Program-made: the position numbers and the translations under genes | The notes under the pieces: model-generated | What the model was told of the DNA's origin: nothing | Databases searched by the model: none | What the model saw: only the letters and a program-made list of their open reading frames with translations | In this document: positions 54,867-64,000 of the stretch, one piece after another | How positions within the stretch are numbered: the stretch's first letter is position 1 | Layout: the number at the start of each line of letters is the position of its first letter | Source of the DNA: Cupriavidus basilensis | GTDB taxonomy: Bacteria; Pseudomonadota; Gammaproteobacteria; Burkholderiales; Burkholderiaceae | Length of the DNA stretch: 64,000 nucleotides | NCBI RefSeq assembly: GCF_008801925.2 | Contig: NZ_CP062806.1 | Span: forward strand, 248,001 to 312,000 | Reading direction: 5' to 3'

Positions 54867-54893
54867 GGGAGCCCGCGAGGCTCCCATTTTCAT
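54867..54893 (+). terminator. Rho-independent terminator (HU-scrap copy)
   Basis: GGGAGCC (54867-54873) pairs with GGCTCCC (54879-54885), followed by ATTTTC. It has the same stem as the terminator of the intact HU-like gene. Confidence 0.75.
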
Positions 54894-55165
54894 GGTTTTC
54901 TCGCGCTTACCACACAATGGGTAGTGGTCACAACACGACTCGCAAGGACCATTCGTAGGTCATCTTTCTTCTGATGCGCGGAGTACCTAGCCACTATAGG
55001 TCACTCAATTTCGCGTCTTGAAGGATTGACTGACGGGTTCTGATTTCGGCGGTTAATTGCGATAACTGTCTTCTGCTGGCGGGGAGTGGCTAAGCCCACA
55101 TCCTCCACACGCCGCAGAGAAAGTCACATTTCGCGATTGCCGCATGCTAGTTGCCGGGACGGCAG

Positions 55166-55510
55166 TTAGTCCCATTCCAAATCCCTCGCCCCCCCTACTT
55201 CATACGCCTTAGACTCGCGCGCTGCATGAGATGCGGCTTGCTCAAGAAGAGGCACGTGATCCGTCGGGACGACCAGCATTGTCAAACCCAAACCAGCTAG
55301 AGCGCGGAGGACATAGTCAAGATGAACGCCCTTTCCGTTCTCTAGCTTCGACAGCATTCCCACGGACACCCTGCACGTCCGGGCGGCCTGATCGATTGGT
55401 AGGCCTTGGGCGGCGCGAGTCGCGCGCACCCTATCCCCAAGATGGGAGCACATCTTGATCGTGGCGCGCGATGGCAACGTTGGATCTGGCAATGGTCGCG
55501 GCATGTGCAA
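55166..55510 (-). CDS. Xre-family transcriptional regulator
   Basis: 114 residues. The helix-turn-helix is RVRATRAAQGLPIDQAARTCRVSVGMLSKLENGKGVHLDYVLRAL (ends RVRATRAAQG and YVLRAL; residues about 27-70). It resembles HipB-like antitoxin regulators, but no HipA-type partner follows. Start uncertain; an ATG at 55504 is equally possible. Confidence 0.75.
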   Translation of the reverse strand: MHMPRPLPDPTLPSRATIKMCSHLGDRVRATRAAQGLPIDQAARTCRVSVGMLSKLENGKGVHLDYVLRALAGLGLTMLVVPTDHVPLLEQAASHAARESKAYEVGGARDLEWD

Positions 55511-55646
55511 TACAAAGAAATGAGAGCCGTGAGAGTATCGGCAACAAGGTTATTTCACGAAGATGAAAGTATATCGGAGGCCGGCTTACTTCGTACCATG
55601 AGCTTCTGAAGAACTTTAGGGTAGCGCCCCGGCGCCGGCCATCAAA

Positions 55647-55856
55647 TCAAAGTGTGCTGAAGAGATCAGCAACACTGATCCGTAAAGCTGTCGCCAGCGT
55701 TTCGATCGCATCGAGAGAGGGATTGGCACCTCCTGTCTCTATGCGACTCATGTAGGTACGGGCAAATCCCACTCGATCTGCAAAAGCCTCTTGGGAGAGG
55801 CCTGTGGCTTTCCGTAGGTCTCGAATGCGCCTGCCAAAGCGCCGGCGTAAGGTCAT
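55647..55856 (-). CDS. Small Xre-family regulator
   Basis: 69 residues from MTLRRRFGRRIRDLRKATG. A complete helix-turn-helix (LSQEAFADRVGFARTYMSRIE) takes most of the length. The start at 55856 is favoured because AGGGG lies 8 bases upstream. It is divergent from the hypothetical gene beginning at 55938 and may repress both. Confidence 0.82.
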   Translation of the reverse strand: MTLRRRFGRRIRDLRKATGLSQEAFADRVGFARTYMSRIETGGANPSLDAIETLATALRISVADLFSTL

Positions 55857-55937
55857 TTTCATAACCCCTACTGTGGTAGGGTGCACACCAATCGTACACA
55901 CACTAATCGTGACATTCAACGCGACACTGGCTACGCT

Positions 55938-56390
55938 ATGTCGATGCGCGACGCGATCGTCGACAACGTTGTCGACTCCACACGAAAGCACACGGCCACT
56001 ATGAGCGGAATGTTTGTGATTTGGGATACTGCCCGCAACGCTGGCGAACTGGCGCGCGCCGCCGCTCCCTACCACGCACTCGGAATCGCCATGGCGCGAC
56101 GGGATTCGCCCCTAGCTGAGCCACATCATGCTACCGCGCTGAGGTTGCGTGAGTTGGTAACTGCGTATCTGCGATACCAGGCCGGTGAGGTATACCTTCA
56201 TCGTGAGGCCATACAATGCGTTGCCGCCTGTTGTGCATACTGGCAAGGTCGGAACGAGCTGCCTTGCCGCTGGCGGCAGATCCGTAACCTGGTGGTACGA
56301 TTCGAATTCGATCTCGCTCGCTCCCTATTCCAGCCTAGCCGGGTCTATGCTGTCGGACAAGAACTAGCACGAGTGACTTCAATCGAGTAA
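55938..56390 (+). CDS. Hypothetical protein divergent from an Xre regulator
   Basis: 150 residues from MSMRDAIVDNVV (55938); other in-frame starts exist. A mostly helical protein (NAGELARAAAPYHALGIAMA, RLRELVTAYLRYQAGEVYLH). No family recognised. The ribosome binding site is weak. Confidence 0.5.
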   Translation: MSMRDAIVDNVVDSTRKHTATMSGMFVIWDTARNAGELARAAAPYHALGIAMARRDSPLAEPHHATALRLRELVTAYLRYQAGEVYLHREAIQCVAACCAYWQGRNELPCRWRQIRNLVVRFEFDLARSLFQPSRVYAVGQELARVTSIE

Positions 56391-57004
56391 CTGACCAGGC
56401 TGGTGCCGGAGGGATGCCGGCGGTTCCACGCCACAGTATCAACCGCCATCAATCGATGCCCTGACCGTCATCTGTACATGGCCTGTCGTATGGGCCGGAA
56501 CGCTCCATCTGGTCGTCCAACCCCATCCTTGCCACGCGATGCGATGCGATGCGATGGGTGCACTTTGCCGTATGGCCCCATGCTGGGCACAGATGCCATA
56601 CCCCTACCATGCTATTTACGTCGGTGACTGCCCTAGAATGGTGGAAAGAGTTGAAGGTCCATTGCTCCGACCCCAACGGCAACTGCGCTGTCTGGTAACC
56701 GCACTAAGTAACCAGTGTCGGCCACCGACCCTTCTCTCCGCTTGCTCCATCGTTCAGGATCGGGCGATGGGGGAAAGCGCGCCGGCCCAAAGCCCCATCC
56801 CGGCCCCTATCAACTATCTGGCGGTGCGCCAGCAGCCGGTCAGCACTGGATCTGCGTCCGGCAGGCCACGTGGTGCACTGAACCGCAGTCGACGCCGGTT
56901 GTCTCGACACCGGAGACAGCGGTGACTCCGTCTCTGTTGGCAAACTCGCGGCGTTCGAGGAATCCGATGGCGCGATTTGTCCCGGCCTCGGCAGCCTAGC
57001 CCCC
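56391..57004. other. Intergenic stretch, AT/GC mixed
   Basis: No gene is supported on either strand; several frames overlap without starts. It includes a short tandem repeat at 56536. Confidence 0.35.
56536..56555. repeat. GCGAT x4 tandem repeat
   Basis: Four exact copies of the pentamer GCGAT, then GGGTG. A short, probably slippage-prone repeat in non-coding DNA; no role is apparent. Confidence 0.9.
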
Positions 57005-57706
57005 CTACAAACTCGTAATTATCTCTCGCTGTGGTTGGCCAACGTACAGAATCCCTCCGCCCGCAAGGGGTACGGCGACGGTAAACATCGGCATATCACG
57101 TCGCCAGAACGCGTACCCCACGAGGGGCTTTCCCCTGATTAGGCAGCTACGCGGACCGTCAATCCGCAATTCGACAGGCGACAAGCCGGAATCCGAATCG
57201 GCCAAGATGCCGTAAGCAACACAGTTGCCCGGGATACGAGCCAACAAGCGGTAACCAGCTTCGGTGGCTGTTACTTCTATATCAAGTTTGCCCCCCTCCT
57301 CAAGCGCCCAGACCTGCCCGACGAAATTCCCGACCAAAGAGTCCTCACCGGGAAATGGCGCCAGCTCCTCGATTCGCAAGAAAACGCCCTGCTCTTGATC
57401 CGTTCCGGGCAAGAGACGCAGAGTGATCTTCCCTTCCTCGGTCAAATCGCTGACCAGGGCCACATCCCTTGTGACGCCCTCGAATGGGATGCACTCGACT
57501 GCGGAGAGCGCCTCTGCCAACGGCTCTTCTATATACAAAAATCGCTCGGACCGTGCAGGCACTCCACCAAACAGCAGCAAGGTGGGACCGCCCCCACATC
57601 CGCTTGCGCCGACAACTCGGCAACCACAGGCCGTGGTGCCTTTGAGCAAAGCCTTCGCAACACTCGATAACGCAATATTTGAATTTAGGCCTAAAGTGTT
57701 ATCCAC
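57005..57706 (-). CDS. Hypothetical protein, beta-rich
   Basis: 233 residues. The N-terminus has a cysteine/glycine patch (TTACGCRVVGASGCGGGPTL) followed by alternating hydrophobic segments typical of beta structure (VALVSDLTEEGKITLRLLPG). No domain recognised. Codon use is normal and the frame is long and uninterrupted, so it is probably real. Confidence 0.6.
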   Translation of the reverse strand: MDNTLGLNSNIALSSVAKALLKGTTACGCRVVGASGCGGGPTLLLFGGVPARSERFLYIEEPLAEALSAVECIPFEGVTRDVALVSDLTEEGKITLRLLPGTDQEQGVFLRIEELAPFPGEDSLVGNFVGQVWALEEGGKLDIEVTATEAGYRLLARIPGNCVAYGILADSDSGLSPVELRIDGPRSCLIRGKPLVGYAFWRRDMPMFTVAVPLAGGGILYVGQPQREIITSL

Positions 57707-58508
57707 AATTGCCGCTCCCCGTGGTCAAGGCAGGTCCATAGAGTCCGGTCCGCTCGTTGGGTGACACTTCGGCGGTCCCGACCATATTTCATTAACGCAC
57801 AGCGCCGTTTCCTGACTACCTCGGTGTGGCATTTTTTTTGTCACATTCGGCATCCAATTAATACATTGGCTTTCATGGATGGCGATAACTGAGTAGGGGA
57901 AATGGCAAGCGTCCTGTCAACGCGACCTCCGACAGGACGGCATAGCGTGAGCAAACCGTTCGCGACAATAGCTTCAGGCGGAAAAAGCGCCATTCAACCC
58001 TGCGCTCAGGACACGCGGATGGACCCCCCTTGATAGGGGTAATCGTCCCCGAAGCCCTGATGGCTATAGGTTACTGGGCCGAACAACAGACCGCCGACGC
58101 AATCTCTGTAGATTTTGTAACGAATCCGCCATCTCGGCTTCTTAGCATCAGGTATTTCTGCCTACGATTGCTGTGACGAGCACGATACCGTTTGCGCTGG
58201 GCACCACGTGAACGGGCCTGGGAGCCAGCCGCACAATCATCACCCCGCGTCATCGAACCCATGAGCCTTTGGCGAAACGCCTGTGTTCACTAGAACCCGA
58301 AAGGATCTTGACAGTCGCGCCTCGCGTTGAAAACGCAGGCGAGGCAAGCAAAGAGCGAGGCAATTCCGAGGATCCGATGCCGCTCCAACCGGGCAGAGCA
58401 ACACCACATTTCTCCAGCCGCCAACATGGCTTCGCCCGCCGAGATTGCGGACGACCGCCTGATTTTTCCAAAGGCGCTCGTCTCGTCTCTACATTAAAAG
58501 GTTACGGC
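57707..58508. other. Long non-coding stretch
   Basis: A T-run (TTTTTTTTG at about 57832) and a minus-strand frame of 63 codons (58071-58262, basic, RKRYRARHSNRRQKYL) are the only notable items. The latter might be a small gene but has no support. No RNA gene recognised. Confidence 0.35.
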
Positions 58509-58763
58509 ATGACGGAAAGCCAGTGGGTCATCAGCGTAACAAAGTTCAGTGCCAACCCCTCCCGTGCCTTGGAGGCCGCGCAAGAGCAACCGGTACTGAT
58601 CACAAAGCACCAACGCCCGCATGCATACCTAGTGTCTGCGGAGTGCTGGGTCGAGATGCGCACCCTCCTCGCCAACGATCGCGCGGAGAAGGCCGAAAAA
58701 GTCAATGGCGACAGCGCCATAAAGCAAGTCAGCATCTCCGGTACCTCGTGCGGTAATGAATAA
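58509..58763 (+). CDS. Phd/YefM-type antitoxin, orphan
   Basis: 84 residues from MTESQWVISVTKFSANPSRA. The N-terminal Phd/YefM fold (VTKFSANPSRALEAAQEQPVLITKHQRP, ends VTKFSA and KHQRP; residues about 10-37) is clear and is followed by YLVSAECWVEM. No toxin of the Doc/YoeB/RelE type follows, so it is either a lone regulator or a remnant. Confidence 0.72.
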   Translation: MTESQWVISVTKFSANPSRALEAAQEQPVLITKHQRPHAYLVSAECWVEMRTLLANDRAEKAEKVNGDSAIKQVSISGTSCGNE

Positions 58764-59155
58764 GCGCAGGAGGAGGGTTCGTACCTCGAGCAGGAATCAG
58801 TCCCCCAGACAAGGTATGTCGTATGTGCCACGCATGGCAACTTGAGACGCCGTATGCCGTCTCGCTCTGTCGGATAGGGGATACCGCAGGCCGACTCCTT
58901 GACGACGAATGGGTACGTTCGCGCCAGTACGCCGCACCACACCGCGCAAGGAATGGGCCAAACCGCGAGGCGCGCGCAAGATGACATCCTGATGGCAAGA
59001 ACTGGCCTTTCGACGCCATGGCTCTGTTGCACTAACCAGATAGCGTATGCGCTCTGCCATGTCCCACCAGCAACCTTTGGTGACGCGCCACCCCGACGGC
59101 ATTCCGCCAACTTACTGTCGCCGTGCTAAAGCGACCCCAGTCACGGCCATCCCGC
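58764..59155. other. Region upstream of gspD
   Basis: No gene is supported. It contains GGCTCTGTTGCA at 59020-59031, which resembles the end of IS6-family elements, but no transposase is near. The gspD promoter should lie in the last 150 bases. Confidence 0.35.
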
Positions 59156-61518
59156 ATGCCGAACATGAACCTCAAATGCAATCCTGCGCGCGCCTGCGCA
59201 CTGCTGCTTGCCTTGACTGCCAACCTGCCGCAAGGGGTGCTTTCGGCGCAGGTCTCCCCGCAACCTCAGCAACGCGTTACGCTGGAGTTCGACAACGCTG
59301 AGATTGTCCAGGTAGTGCAGGCCATCGCTACTGCGCACGGAAAGACAGTGCTGCTCGACCCTCGTGTCAAAGGCTCGCTCAGCCTGTCCTCGGACAAGCC
59401 GCTGACCACCGCGCAAGCCATGCGCACGCTGCAGTCGGCCCTGCGCTTGCAAGGCTATGCCATGGTGGAGGACGGCGACATCTTGAAGGTCATTCCCGAG
59501 GCCGACGCAAAACTTCAGGCGATGGCGACGGTCATTGGCAACGCAAACGAGACCGGCACGCGTGGCAATCAGGTCATCACGCAGGTATTCCGCCTCAAGC
59601 AGGAGTCCGCAACCACGCTGATACCCGTGCTGCGCCCGTTGATCACGCCGAACAGCGTGATCAATGCCTACGCAAACAACAACACCATCGTTGTCACAGA
59701 CTACGCCGACAACGTGCGCCGCATCGCCGACATCATCGCTGCCGTCGACAAAGGCGTGGCAGGAGGCGATGTGGAGGTGGTGCCGCTGCGCCACGTGATT
59801 GCCAGCGATGTGGCAGTCCTGCTGCAGCGCATGCTCGATCCGGGTAACGCCGCGACCAGCGGCAGTGCCACTGCCGGCAGCGCAAGCGGCGGCAGTGGCG
59901 AAGCCGGCCTTCGCGTATCGGTGGTGGCAGAGCCGCGCAGCAACACACTGCTGATCCGCGCCCCAAGCACGGAGCGGCTGCAGCAATCCAAGGCGCTGGT
60001 GGCCAAGCTGGACCGTCCTTCCAGCCGCCCAGGCAATATGTATATGGTGCCGCTCAAGAATGCGAGTGCCACCACATTGGCCCAAACCCTGCGGGCGTTG
60101 GTGGCGGCGGACGCCACGCTGTCGATGACGAACAGCGGCGGCATCGCACAAGCGACAGCCAGCAGCGGCTCCTATCCGTCGATGCCACCTCTCCCCACGG
60201 GCGGCGGCGTAGGCGGGACCCTGGGCGGTGGGCTTAGCGGCACCACCACCACTACAACCGGCGGCGGCTTTGGCACCTCGAGCATGGGGGCGAGCACTGG
60301 CAGCGCGGCCCCTGCCACCACTGGCGGTACCATCCAAGCCGACCCCGCCACCAACTCCCTGCTGATCACGGCCTCCGAGCCGGTCTATCGCAACCTTCGT
60401 GCACTGATCGACGAACTAGATACCCGCCGGGCCCAAGTCTACGTCGAGTCCATGATCGTGGAGATCACCTCGGACAACGCCGCTGAGCTCGGCATCCAGT
60501 GGCAGGTACAGAACGGACGCCTATTCAGCGGCACAAATTTCGGCAGCGGCGGACAGAACATCGTCACATTGGGCGCAGGCGCGGTCACCGGTGGGGGCAT
60601 CCTGCCATCGCTTGCGGCGAATGTAGCCAGTGCCGGCGGCCTGAATGTCGGCGTCATCAGCGGCAAGTTGGGGCTCAATGCGTTGTTGCGCGCGCTTAGC
60701 ACACAGCAGGGCGTCAATATCCTGTCCACCCCGAACTTGATGACGCTGGATAACGAGGAGGCCCGTATCATGGTCGGGCAAAACCTGCCCTTCGTCACTG
60801 GCTCCTACGCTCAGACCGGCAGCTCGGCTAGTGTCACGCCGTTCCAGACCATCGAACGCCAGGACGTGGGATTGACCTTGCGAGTTCGCCCGCAGATCAC
60901 AGACAGCGACGGCGTCAAGTTGCAGATCTACCAAGAAACATCGGACGTGATCTCGGCGGGCGGCAATAACGGTCCCACCACTAACAAGCGCGCGCTGGAA
61001 ACCTCGGTAATGGTTGATACCGGTGACATCATCGTGCTCGGCGGCCTTATGCAGGATTCCTACAACGAAGGCGTGGACAAGGTGCCGGGCCTTGGCGATA
61101 TCCCGTTGCTCGGCGCGCTGTTCCGCTACGAGAACAAGCAACGCCGCAAGACCAACCTGATGGTGTTCCTGCGGCCCACCATCGTACGCACGCCCGATTC
61201 CGCGCGCAATGTCGTAATGACGCGCTATGACTACATGCGCAACGAGGGTGCACGCTACCCTAGCGACAACTGGTTTGTGCGCGATGACGATACGCCGCAA
61301 TTGCCGGCAACGTCCGGACAGCCGGACGGCGCGCCGCTGCCCTTGGGCAACCGCCGCGCGGTGCCTCCTGCCCGCCCGCAGGCCGGAGGCAGCGGCCTTT
61401 CCGCTCCCCCACCGCGTCCCGCGGGACCCATGCCCGACGCAGCAGGCGAGATCGCGGCACCCGTTACGCCCAACACCACCCCTGTACGGCCGGTGACAAG
61501 CCCCGACGATCGAGGCGG

Positions 61519-61522
<4 letters not shown>
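59156..61522 (+). CDS. gspD: Type II secretion system secretin GspD
   Basis: 788 residues from MPNMNLKCNPARACALLLAL, a signal peptide cleaved near LSAQV. N0 domain (VTLEFDNAEIVQVVQAIATAHG), three N repeats with a Gly/Thr/Ser-rich insertion (about 345-400), and the secretin core (QVYVESMIVEITSDNAAELGI to VPGLGDIPLLGALFRY, containing the conserved VPxLGDIPxxGxLF). It forms the outer-membrane channel. The C-terminal tail (about 720-788) is Pro-rich. The stop overlaps the start of gspE by 4 bp. Confidence 0.95.
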
Positions 61523-62976
<1,454 letters not shown>

Positions 62977-62990
62977 GAGGGAGTCTCGGC

Positions 62991-64000
62991 ATGCCAGCTT
63001 TTCGCTATGAAGCCGTAGATTTTGCCGGCAAGATCTGTCGCGGCATGATCGAGGCCGAGGGCAGCCGCGCCGCGCGCGGCCAACTCCGCACGCGCGGCCT
63101 GACCCCCCTCAAAGTTATGGTAGTGACCGCCGCGCCGGCAGGAAGCGGTACCTTCGGCAGTCGCCTGGGCACCCAGGAGCAAGCGCTCTTCACCCGTCAG
63201 GTGGCAAGCCTGCTTACTGCCGGCCTTCCGCTCAACGAAGCGCTGGGGGCACTAGCCGACCAGGCAGAGCGTACCTATGTAAGGGAACTCATCGGCGCGA
63301 TCCGCGCCGAGGTCATTTCTGGCCAATCCTTCTCCGCGGCACTCTCGCAACACCCTCGGGACTTTCCCGACATCTACCGCGCCCTGGTTTCCGCCGGGGA
63401 ACACAGCGGGAAGCTGCATGTGGTGCTGACGAAGCTGGCGGACTATATCGAGAGCCGCAACGCATTGACACAGAAGATCAAGCTCGCCTTTACCTATCCC
63501 GCTGTGGTCACCGTGGTCGCGTTCGGCATCGTCGTCTTCCTGCTGACCTACGTGGTCCCGCAAGTGGTAGGGGTGTTTACCACCACCAAGCAGAAACTGC
63601 CGACGATTACGACCATCATGCTCGCCTGCAGCGATTTCGCGCGCGACTGGGGCTGGTTGGCCGCGCTCGTTTGCTTCGCCGCAGCGTGGCTGGTTCGCCG
63701 CATACTCGCCCTACCCGGCCCGCGCCACCGCTGGCATGCCTGGCTGCTCACGGCGCCGCTGCTCGGAAAGCTTGTGCGCGGCTACAACACCGCGCGCTTC
63801 GCCAGCACGCTGGCCATTCTCACCAGCGCCGGCGTCCCGATCCTGCGCGCACTGCAGGCGGCCGGTGAGACCCTTAACAACGTGGCATTACGCGATAACG
63901 TGGAAGACGCCATCTCGCGTGTGCGCGAGGGCACATCACTGGCCCGCGCCCTCGCGTCCGCCAACCAATTCCCGCCAGTGCTGATTCATCTGATCCGCTC
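62991..64000 (+). CDS. gspF: Type II secretion system inner-membrane protein GspF (partial)
   Basis: The first 336 residues only, cut by the window edge (family length about 405). It opens MPAFRYEAVDFAGKICRGMI and contains both T2SSF domains (TRQVASLLTAGLPLNEALGALA and ARFASTLAILTSAGVPILRAL) and hydrophobic segments (VVTVVAFGIVVFLLTYVVPQ). It is the membrane platform of the secretion pilus. RBS GAGAGGGAG precedes the ATG. Confidence 0.95.
   Translation, partial: MPAFRYEAVDFAGKICRGMIEAEGSRAARGQLRTRGLTPLKVMVVTAAPAGSGTFGSRLGTQEQALFTRQVASLLTAGLPLNEALGALADQAERTYVRELIGAIRAEVISGQSFSAALSQHPRDFPDIYRALVSAGEHSGKLHVVLTKLADYIESRNALTQKIKLAFTYPAVVTVVAFGIVVFLLTYVVPQVVGVFTTTKQKLPTITTIMLACSDFARDWGWLAALVCFAAAWLVRRILALPGPRHRWHAWLLTAPLLGKLVRGYNTARFASTLAILTSAGVPILRALQAAGETLNNVALRDNVEDAISRVREGTSLARALASANQFPPVLIHLIR

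Noticed and set aside
56536..56555. GCGAT repeats as a regulatory or CRISPR-like element
   Set aside because: Only four 5-bp units, best seen as slippage in non-coding DNA.
58071..58262. 63-codon basic minus-strand frame
   Set aside because: Short, no ribosome binding site and no recognised family.
59020..59031. GGCTCTGTTGCA, similar to the end of IS6-family elements
   Set aside because: Only one 12-bp match, with no transposase or second end nearby; may be a tiny remnant or chance.

Overview
The window looks like a stretch of a GC-rich betaproteobacterial chromosome of the Cupriavidus/Ralstonia type (Burkholderiaceae). The reasons are: Gram-negative trimeric porins, Bug-type receptors, an H-NS/HU-like protein with an Ala/Lys-rich tail, a guanidine-I riboswitch in front of a complete carboxylase/allophanate operon, a type II secretion cluster in gspD-gspE-gspF order, and many LysR/AraC/TetR regulators divergent from catabolic genes. 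The genus is an inference; no rRNA or tRNA is present to fix it.

Layout. 0-9 kb: a broken Bug receptor end, an NADP-oxidoreductase and an Rrf2 regulator that share a repeated 23-bp upstream motif, a LysR gene divergent from a pirin/DoxX/aldo-keto reductase operon that ends in a frameshifted SnoaL-like gene, and a giant zinc-ribbon/cyclase/AAA/TPR protein. 9-23.4 kb: an aromatic-catabolism island (TetR, AAHS transporter, ACMSD-type decarboxylase, porin, CocE hydrolase, two enoyl-CoA hydratases, flavin hydroxylase, hydroxyquinol 1,2-dioxygenase, acyl-CoA ligase). Its maleylacetate reductase has lost the middle of the gene, and a group II intron maturase remnant lies inside the island. 23.4-33.7 kb: assorted oxidoreductases and hydrolases with regulators, then a deletion remnant of ligD. 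33.7-44.9 kb: a minus-strand operon under a guanidine-I riboswitch: ABC importer, two carboxylase-associated (carboxyguanidine deiminase-type) proteins, biotin carboxylase, allophanate hydrolase, then an outer-membrane protein. This is best read as guanidine uptake and breakdown to ammonia and CO2.

45-59 kb is a mosaic accessory zone. It opens with a 28-bp XerC/XerD (dif-like) site at 45498-45525, which suggests that the window spans a replication terminus or a Xer-type integration site. It then holds a nucleotidyltransferase (DUF6036-like) pair, a DUF6884-like gene, and the most interesting item: an IscB (Cas9 ancestor) with its upstream omega/HEARO RNA, forming a compact IS200/IS605-like element (about 47671-49356). 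Joining the two flanks restores a TGA stop and a 4-bp ATGA stop/start overlap between two host genes. That defines the insertion site, a 16-nt guide (47655-47670) and an ATGA target-adjacent motif. Around it are a tyrosine-recombinase-like protein lacking most catalytic residues, an HU-like gene whose terminator is followed directly by a group II intron 5' remnant, a porin fragment, a relaxase (DUF3363) C-terminal remnant, a scrap of a second HU-like gene with its own terminator, two Xre regulators and an orphan Phd-type antitoxin.

59-64 kb: the start of a type II secretion operon (gspD, gspE, partial gspF), running off the right edge. No CRISPR array, tRNA or rRNA was seen.
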